Part shown: positions 1 through 3,283 of the stretch, in pieces
Layout of the letters: each line of letters begins with the position of its first letter
Position numbering within the stretch: the first letter of the stretch is position 1
Assembly: GCA_002501885.1 (NCBI GenBank)
Contig: DAON01000052.1
Span: forward strand, 22,122 to 29,739
Reading direction: 5' to 3'
DNA length: 7,618 bases
DNA from: Euryarchaeota archaeon UBA220
GTDB taxonomy: Archaea > Thermoplasmatota > Poseidoniia > Poseidoniales > Thalassarchaeaceae
Notes under the pieces: model-generated
What the model was told of the DNA's origin: nothing
Seen by the model: only the letters and a program-made list of their open reading frames with translations
Databases searched by the model: none
Made by a program: the position numbers and the translations under genes

Positions 1-41
1 CCCCCAGCCGCGAAGTATAGGCCAAGCTAACCTACAGGCCC
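1..41 (-). tRNA. tRNA-Pro (anticodon GGG), 5' half, cut by window edge
   Basis: Read on the minus strand, the sequence starting at 41 folds as the 5' half of a tRNA. It has acceptor strand GGGCCTG, then T8 A9, a D-arm beginning GGTT with the conserved A14 and the G18-G19 pair, A21, and a five-base anticodon stem strand CGCGG. The seven-base loop CTGGGGG then places T33 before anticodon GGG with G37 behind it, typical of proline tRNAs. The window ends exactly after the anticodon loop, so the 3' half, any intron and the T-arm cannot be checked. D-stem pairing is weak (one G-T pair and one T-T mismatch), which lowers certainty slightly. It lies downstream of rpoN on the same strand but is now separated from it by the AT-rich two-gene block, so it probably needs its own promoter or was once co-transcribed with the ribosomal operon. 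Confidence 0.82.
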
Positions 42-44
42 TTT

Positions 45-79
45 GGGCTTCACTACGAGTCGGGGGGTAGTCAAAGCCC
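45..79 (-). other. Stem-loop immediately upstream of tRNA-Pro
   Basis: Two nested arms pair perfectly. The outer arms are GGGCTT (45-50) with AAGCCC (74-79), and the inner arms are ACTAC (52-56) with GTAGT (67-71). They are separated by a one-by-two internal loop (51; 72-73) and close on a ten-base loop (57-66) carrying a run of G on the plus strand (C on the minus strand). On the minus strand this gives an 11-bp hairpin ending three bases before the tRNA 5' end. It could be a transcription or processing element of an rpoN-tRNA read-through transcript, or a leader structure recognised around RNase P cleavage. No U-tract follows on either strand, so it is not a standard intrinsic terminator. 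The role is inference. Confidence 0.55.
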
Positions 80-100
80 TGTCGGACTCTCAGATTTCTC
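78..100. repeat. Direct repeat, left copy (rpoN 3'-end-like remnant)
   Basis: This stretch matches 1653-1675 in the same orientation. The core 85-100 is identical to 1660-1675 at 15 of 16 positions, and the flank aligns further with two one-base gaps. The right copy contains the last codons and the TGA stop of rpoN. Reading the left copy on the minus strand in the equivalent frame gives a short open stretch (122-90) ending in Leu-Ala-Gly-Glu-Ile-stop, against Ile-Ala-Arg-Glu-Val-stop at the real rpoN end. The simplest reading is a diverged remnant of an rpoN 3' end next to the tRNA, separated from rpoN by inserted DNA. A shared 3'-end regulatory motif is an alternative. Confidence 0.5.
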
Positions 101-172
101 CAGCTAATCTCAAAACTGGGAGTTATCACTAGATCTAAATGGGCCAAAAAATAGCACTAATCAGTTACATCA

Positions 173-199
173 TAATAATTTGGTATTCTCAAATTATTA
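173..199. promoter_or_regulatory. Perfect 10-bp inverted repeat, candidate operator
   Basis: Arms TAATAATTTG (173-182) and CAAATTATTA (190-199) are exact reverse complements separated by seven bases. The dyad ends two bases before the TATA-like box of the downstream oxidoreductase gene, at the place where archaeal activators or repressors commonly bind next to the BRE/TATA region. It is AT-rich, so chance is more likely than for a GC-rich dyad of the same length, but a 10-bp perfect arm at this position is notable. It could also be a weak hairpin. No regulator gene is visible in the window. Confidence 0.5.
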
Positions 200-201
200 G
201 G

Positions 202-212
202 ATAAATTAAAT
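202..212 (+). promoter_or_regulatory. TATA-like box of the oxidoreductase gene
   Basis: ATAAATTAAAT is the best TATA-like element upstream of the gene. Its centre is about 28 bases before the ATG at 235. Archaeal transcription normally begins about 22-27 bases downstream of the TATA centre, so the start site would fall at or within a few bases of the ATG. That predicts a leaderless or nearly leaderless mRNA. This fits the absence of any Shine-Dalgarno-like sequence in the GC-rich stretch 224-234. The purine-rich TAGG just before it could serve as a weak BRE. Confidence 0.5.
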
Positions 213-234
213 TGTTATTAATGTCGGCCGCGCT

Positions 235-1404
235 ATGGCAATTACACACGACTTGGATCAAGACGACAGTATAGTATCTGGAATGGAGTTCGAAGAGTTT
301 GATGTTATTGTCGTAGGTGCAGGTGCGGCTGGTATTGGAGTTGGGGTCTCTCTGTTACACGCTGGAGTTGAGAACTTCTTGATTGTAGAAAGGGAATCTG
401 TCGGGGCATCATTTTCGGCATGGCCCGATGAGACTCGTTTCATCACGCCATCATTTCCAAGTAATTCCATAGGGATGCTAGATTTGAATTCAATAGCAAT
501 TGGGATATCTCCTGCATTTAGCATGAAAGTTGAGCACCCTACCGGAAAAGAATATGCAACGCATCTTCAGGACATAGTTGACTTTTTTGAACTGCCAATA
601 CTGGAAAAAACAAATATCTCCTCAATAGAGAAAATTCAAGATTTATTTCATCTAGAGACTACAGATACTACCCTTCAAGCAAGAAATGTGATTTGGGCTG
701 CTGGAGAATATCAATACCCTCTATTGGAAGCTTTTGAGGGTAGCCATCTTTGTCGACACACGGCAACAATCCCAAGTTACAAGGATTTAGAGGGCGATAG
801 TTTCCTTATCATCGGAGGTTATGAGAGTGGTATTGATGCGGCATATCACCTCTCAAGTAATGGGAAAAATGTGAAAGTCTTTGATTTGAACAGTCCTTGG
901 GATGAAGAAAGTTCAGATCCAAGTATTACCTTATCCACATATTCGTTTGAAAGAATAAGAAATCCAAAATTCGAGAAAAATGTCGATTTGTGCTCTCAAA
1001 CCGCAATTTGTTCGGTCGAGTTAATCGATGGCATATACAAGGTAAATACAGAAGATGGTCAAGTCTTCGAATCTACATCACAGCCACTATTTGCCGGAGG
1101 ATTTGAGGGTAGTCATAGGTTTATTTCTCATCTATTTGAAGAAAGAGAAGATGGTTTTCCTCTAATTACAGAAAATGATGAATCGACAATAATGCCTGGT
1201 TTGTTTCTTTGTGGGCCTTCTGTGAGACATGATGGTCACATTTTCTGTTTCATCTTCAAGTATCGCCAGCGTTTTGCTATTGTCGCACAAGCAATCGCCT
1301 CTACACTAGGCTATGATACGGATGAGTTCGTAGAAGCGTATAGAGGATGGGGGATGTATCTTGATGACTTATCTTGCTGTGGTCAAGAATGCTTGACTTG
1401 TTGA
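235..1404 (+). CDS. FAD/NAD(P)-dependent oxidoreductase with C-terminal cysteine cluster
   Basis: A 389-residue flavoprotein of the two-dinucleotide-binding-domain class, resembling thioredoxin-reductase-like and flavin-monooxygenase-like enzymes. The FAD-binding Rossmann motif GAGAAG is at residues 28-33 after strand DVIVV, with an acidic residue at the end of beta-2 (E52). An ATG-like motif WAAGEYQYP spans 154-162. A second Rossmann motif, GGYESG, lies at 194-199, presumably for NAD(P)H, and PGLFLCGPS near 321-329 is the usual second FAD contact. There is no CxxC redox pair as in thioredoxin reductase and no catalytic Cys in the first glycine loop, so the YpdA-type bacillithiol reductase mechanism is not supported. 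The last residues carry four cysteines (SCCGQECLTC, 380-389), suggesting metal or thiol chemistry. The ATG at 235 is preferred over Met17 (283) because the TATA-like box predicts transcription starting there. It is more AT-rich than the ribosomal genes (for example 17 of 60 G+C at 601-660, against 34 of 60 at 2041-2100), suggesting recent acquisition. The substrate is unknown. Confidence 0.85.
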   Translation: MAITHDLDQDDSIVSGMEFEEFDVIVVGAGAAGIGVGVSLLHAGVENFLIVERESVGASFSAWPDETRFITPSFPSNSIGMLDLNSIAIGISPAFSMKVEHPTGKEYATHLQDIVDFFELPILEKTNISSIEKIQDLFHLETTDTTLQARNVIWAAGEYQYPLLEAFEGSHLCRHTATIPSYKDLEGDSFLIIGGYESGIDAAYHLSSNGKNVKVFDLNSPWDEESSDPSITLSTYSFERIRNPKFEKNVDLCSQTAICSVELIDGIYKVNTEDGQVFESTSQPLFAGGFEGSHRFISHLFEEREDGFPLITENDESTIMPGLFLCGPSVRHDGHIFCFIFKYRQRFAIVAQAIASTLGYDTDEFVEAYRGWGMYLDDLSCCGQECLTC

Positions 1405-1436
1405 ACAATATCAATTGAATATAGGATGATGAAAAA

Positions 1437-1646
1437 ATGTTTACGATCCATACACGAACCCGTCTTGAAAAAATGTTGAGTATTGAATGGTTAGGTCAAA
1501 CATTGGCCAGTCTTTGCTGGATAATTAGTGTCTTCACATATGGTATCGCTTCAACGGGCGATTGGTTACAACTAGGGGCTGCATCTTGTTGGTTGATGTC
1601 AAATATTGCAACAATTGTTGCAATTGAGCCATCTCTAGTAGAGTAA
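1437..1646 (+). CDS. Small two-helix membrane protein, unknown function
   Basis: This 69-residue protein is not recognised. Two hydrophobic segments, about residues 19-38 and 43-63, are joined by a short polar turn (STGDW), giving a helical hairpin. The N-terminus is basic (three Arg and a Lys before the first helix), which by the positive-inside rule would place both ends in the cytoplasm. Both helices contain CWxxS, at 27-31 and 51-55, with Ala 14 residues before/after in similar register, hinting at an internal duplication. The gene begins 32 bases after the oxidoreductase stop on the same strand and shares its AT-rich composition, so the two are probably co-transcribed. A purine-rich AGGATGATG precedes the ATG and may act as a weak ribosome binding site. 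An alternative start is Met13 (1473). The stop lies 18 bases from the convergent rpoN stop. Confidence 0.6.
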   Translation: MFTIHTRTRLEKMLSIEWLGQTLASLCWIISVFTYGIASTGDWLQLGAASCWLMSNIATIVAIEPSLVE

Positions 1647-1652
1647 TAGTGA

Positions 1653-1675
1653 CCTTGTAGACTCTCAGACTTCTC
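1653..1675. repeat. Direct repeat, right copy, overlapping the rpoN 3' end
   Basis: This is the partner of 78-100. The core 1660-1675 differs from 85-100 at one position only. It includes the rpoN stop codon (1665-1667) and its last codons, and runs into the short convergent spacer between rpoN and the small membrane protein gene. Together the two copies bracket the AT-rich two-gene block of roughly 1.56 kb, as an attachment-site or recombination duplication would. Confidence 0.5.
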
Positions 1676-1871
1676 TGGCGATGCTGAAAGGTGCGATCTC
1701 GTCGACTAGGTCGACATGGCCTACAAACATCCTTCTGCAGCAATACTTCTCCATACCGAGATCGTCTAGAACTTTGGATGCATCTTCACCAGATTCCACG
1801 GCTTCCTTGTATTGATCATAGACATGTGCAATTACCTTTCCACAACTCCAACATCTTACTGGTATCAACAT
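1665..1871 (-). CDS. rpoN: DNA-directed RNA polymerase subunit N (Rpo10/Rpb10)
   Basis: This small zinc-binding subunit helps hold the RpoD/RpoL platform to the large catalytic subunit in archaeal RNA polymerase. The 68-residue length is typical. The start MLIPVRCWSCGK gives zinc ligands Cys7 and Cys10, and KYCCRRM supplies Cys44 and Cys45. The family signature has Arg before YCCRRM and this protein has Lys. HVDLVDEI near the end matches the usual HVDLID-type segment. The ATG at 1871 is chosen because the CWSCGK motif should sit within the first ten residues and because AGGTGAT lies five bases upstream. Only four bases separate it from the S9 stop, so it is the last gene of the ribosomal operon. 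The rpoK gene that follows rpoN in many archaea is absent here; instead the convergent AT-rich block begins. Confidence 0.97.
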   Translation of the reverse strand: MLIPVRCWSCGKVIAHVYDQYKEAVESGEDASKVLDDLGMEKYCCRRMFVGHVDLVDEIAPFSIAREV

Positions 1872-1875
1872 GTAA

Positions 1876-2316
1876 TCACCTGTACGACTTTTGCCACTTC
1901 TTGCGAGCGCCACGCCCCATTTGATGCTTGGGTTCCTTTCTTCGTGGATCATTTACCAGCAGGCTACGGTCAAATCTGATGAATTCGTCACGGAGTTCCT
2001 CATCATCTCCCTCAGCACCACCATTCCACTTTACTAGGCCACGTGCGATTGCTGTGCGAATTGCATCTACTTGTCCCATCTGGCCCCCGCCTTGGACATC
2101 GACGATGACATCGGCGTCTGCAAGACGATTCATTGCCTCGGCAATCTGAATTGGTTCTAGCGCCTTACGCCTTGCTAGTTCAGGCTCCATGATGTGTATT
2201 GGTTTGCTGTTGACTCTGACGCGCCCGTTGCCCTTACGGACGGTGGCGCGTGCAATTGCAGTCTTACGCTTACCACTGGTATTGACTGCCGTCTTACGCT
2301 TGGACTTGCGTGGCAT
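1876..2316 (-). CDS. rps9: 30S ribosomal protein S9 (uS9)
   Basis: Small-subunit protein uS9, 146 residues, whose C-terminal tail reaches the P-site tRNA in the decoding region. The family pattern is clear: SGKRKTAIARATVRKGNGRVRVNSKP near the N-terminus, VQGGGQMGQVDAIRTAIARGL in the middle, DRSLLVNDPRRKEPKH, and the basic C-terminus ending KSYR. The acidic loop GAEGDDEELRDEF is a lineage-specific elaboration. The ATG at 2316 (MPRKSK) is preferred over the in-frame GTG two codons earlier because GGGAGTGA (2330-2323) sits six bases upstream of the ATG. This Shine-Dalgarno sequence lies inside the last codons of the L13 gene, indicating translational coupling. Confidence 0.97.
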   Translation of the reverse strand: MPRKSKRKTAVNTSGKRKTAIARATVRKGNGRVRVNSKPIHIMEPELARRKALEPIQIAEAMNRLADADVIVDVQGGGQMGQVDAIRTAIARGLVKWNGGAEGDDEELRDEFIRFDRSLLVNDPRRKEPKHQMGRGARKKWQKSYR

Positions 2317-2318
2317 AA

Positions 2319-2804
2319 TCACTCACTCCCCCAACGAGATGCATCGGCACCCAGTGATGAGCTTATCTCACCCAAGCGTACGAATCTCAGAGGCAGTGGG
2401 CGGTCGATTGAATCGGTGTCGCCCCATGCATGATCGTCGGGTAGCTCGTCTTCTGAAATATTGGTTGGTTGTCCAATTAATACTCGTAAATCACGAAGTG
2501 CTCCTCTACCGCTGCTGTTCTTCTGGTAAGGTAGCATACCTCGGACGGTTCGCTTCAGAATCTGATCTGGCATACGCGGGAAAAACGGTCCCTTTCTAGC
2601 GTGGTTGAGTTTGTACTTCTTATCGTATCTAGATAGTACCTGTGTCCTAGGACCAGATACGACAGCGTGCTCTGCGTTGTAGATAATCACCCTCTGCTCG
2701 CGGCCTTCCTTGCGGGCTGAAATCAGCTGCTTGGCTACATGGCTGGCGAGGCGGCCAAGAATCTTGTCTCTTGCATCGTAAACTAGTGTTCCGGCTTCAT
2801 CCAA
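2319..2804 (-). CDS. rpl13: 50S ribosomal protein L13 (uL13), TTG start
   Basis: Large-subunit assembly protein uL13, 161 residues from the TTG start. The N-terminal motif LVYDARDKILGRLASHVAK, then VIIYNAEHAVVSGPR and the basic GMLPYQKNSSGRGALRDLRV segment, are diagnostic of archaeal L13. The C-terminal stretch is acidic and longer than in many homologues. An ATG seven codons upstream (2825) is in frame, but it has no ribosome binding site and would overlap the L18e gene by 29 bases. The TTG at 2804 has GGGGGTG seven bases before it and overlaps L18e by only eight bases. I therefore favour the TTG, although automatic annotation may choose the ATG. The stop precedes the S9 ATG by two bases. 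Confidence 0.93.
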   Translation of the reverse strand: MDEAGTLVYDARDKILGRLASHVAKQLISARKEGREQRVIIYNAEHAVVSGPRTQVLSRYDKKYKLNHARKGPFFPRMPDQILKRTVRGMLPYQKNSSGRGALRDLRVLIGQPTNISEDELPDDHAWGDTDSIDRPLPLRFVRLGEISSSLGADASRWGSE

Positions 2805-3162
2805 GTATCCGCACCCCCTTTCCATTTGGGTTCTCTTTCATTAGTTCTCGGATGGTCATTACTCGACCTCCGGCTTCTTCTATCTTCGAGCGGGCTCCGG
2901 CACTTACACTGTATGCGGCGACGCTCGGCTTACCCGAGACCTCTCCGCTGCCCAAGAGTTTGCCAGGGACAAGGATAGTTTCCTCGTCTGCGGCATGCCT
3001 CGACAAGCGGCTAAGGTTCGGTTCTGCCCAATTGCTGCGGCTTCTCTCAAGCCTGACAGCAACGTCTCGCCACAGCGCTGAACCGGATGACCTGCTCTGA
3101 TCCTTCAAGTCGCCAATTAGGCTGACTAGGGATTGGTTGGTCTTTCTCATGTTCTTACTCAT
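2797..3162 (-). CDS. rpl18e: 50S ribosomal protein L18e (eL18)
   Basis: Archaeal/eukaryotic-specific large-subunit protein related in fold to bacterial L15, 121 residues. The start MSKNMRKTNQSLVSLIGDLK matches the usual N-terminus with KTNP-like residues and SLI. Further family marks are RDVAVRLE, then ETILVPGKLLGSGE, and the C-terminal GARSKIEEAGGRVMTIRELMKENPNG. The ATG at 3162 is preferred over the open upstream extension to 3228 because the extra residues are unlike the family and GAGGGAG lies four bases before the ATG. Another ATG at 3150 has no such signal. It is the first gene of the operon. In most euryarchaea rpoD lies directly upstream, whereas here the neighbour is a giant surface protein. 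Confidence 0.96.
   Translation of the reverse strand: MSKNMRKTNQSLVSLIGDLKDQSRSSGSALWRDVAVRLERSRSNWAEPNLSRLSRHAADEETILVPGKLLGSGEVSGKPSVAAYSVSAGARSKIEEAGGRVMTIRELMKENPNGKGVRILG
2812..2818 (-). promoter_or_regulatory. Ribosome binding site deciding the L13 TTG start
   Basis: GGGGGTG on the minus strand lies seven bases before TTG (2804-2802), inside the last codons of L18e. The in-frame ATG at 2825 is preceded by AGAGAACCCAA, without a purine-rich core at proper distance. S9, RpoN and L18e all have comparable sites (GGGAGTGA, AGGTGAT, GAGGGAG), so Shine-Dalgarno initiation is the rule in this operon. Confidence 0.6.
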
Positions 3163-3208
3163 ATGACTCCCTCGACGTTCTCGGGTACCGCGGCCACCTG
3201 AGTCCGTG

Positions 3209-3216
3209 TTATGAAT
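3209..3216 (-). promoter_or_regulatory. Candidate TATA-like element of the ribosomal operon
   Basis: On the minus strand ATTCATAA lies about 50 bases before the L18e ATG. A start site about 25 bases downstream would leave a leader of roughly 25 bases containing the GAGGGAG ribosome binding site. An alternative TATA-like TTAATTA lies within the palindrome at 3265-3279 and would give a leader of about 80 bases. Neither is a close match to the archaeal consensus. Confidence 0.3.
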
Positions 3217-3225
3217 GCTGCGGGA

Positions 3226-3240
3226 CACCCCAAAGGGGTG
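3226..3240 (-). other. Short perfect hairpin upstream of L18e
   Basis: CACCCC (3226-3231) and GGGGTG (3235-3240) pair over six bases around a three-base loop. It lies between the end of the surface protein gene and the L18e start. On the minus strand it is preceded, not followed, by a run of T, so it is not a convincing terminator for the surface protein gene. If transcription begins at the distal candidate promoter it would be in the operon leader. Confidence 0.4.
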
Positions 3241-3264
3241 AAAAGCTGCGCTGCAGTCCAGTCA

Positions 3265-3279
3265 GGCCTAATTAAGGCC
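3265..3279. other. GGCCT/AGGCC palindrome behind the surface protein stop
   Basis: Five-base arms GGCCT and AGGCC flank AATTA (minus strand TAATT), five bases beyond the stop codon at 3284-3286. It may be a 3'-end structure of the surface protein mRNA, a protein-binding dyad, or an AT-centred promoter element for the ribosomal operon. Nothing decides between these. Confidence 0.35.
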
Positions 3280-3283
3280 CAAA

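Noticed and set aside
61..130. Possible plus-strand tRNA-like sequence beginning at the G-run near 61, with a D-arm-like TAGTCAAAGCC and GGACT
   Set aside because: No consistent anticodon stem, T-arm or acceptor pairing could be found, whereas the minus strand gives a clear tRNA-Pro starting at 41.
258..524. An 88-codon minus-strand open frame inside the oxidoreductase gene
   Set aside because: It is antisense to the FAD-binding domain with intact GAGAAG motif; no independent support.
235..1404. Considered classifying the flavoprotein as thioredoxin reductase, YpdA or mercuric reductase
   Set aside because: It lacks the CxxC pair of thioredoxin reductase, the Cys in the first glycine loop of YpdA, and the active-site disulfide and length of mercuric reductase. 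Only the general two-Rossmann flavoprotein class is supported.
1405..1436. TATA-like AATATCAATTGAATATA between the two accessory genes as a separate promoter for the small gene
   Set aside because: The gap is only 32 bases, and a start site 25 bases downstream would fall at or beyond the ATG at 1437. Co-transcription with the oxidoreductase is simpler, though an internal start at Met13 is not excluded.
2189..2599. Plus-strand open frames opposite the L13 and S9 genes
   Set aside because: They are antisense to unmistakable ribosomal protein genes and their translations resemble no protein.
3226..3240. Hairpin considered as an intrinsic terminator of the surface protein gene
   Set aside because: On the minus strand no T-run follows the stem, and archaeal termination usually depends on T-rich tracts more than on hairpins.
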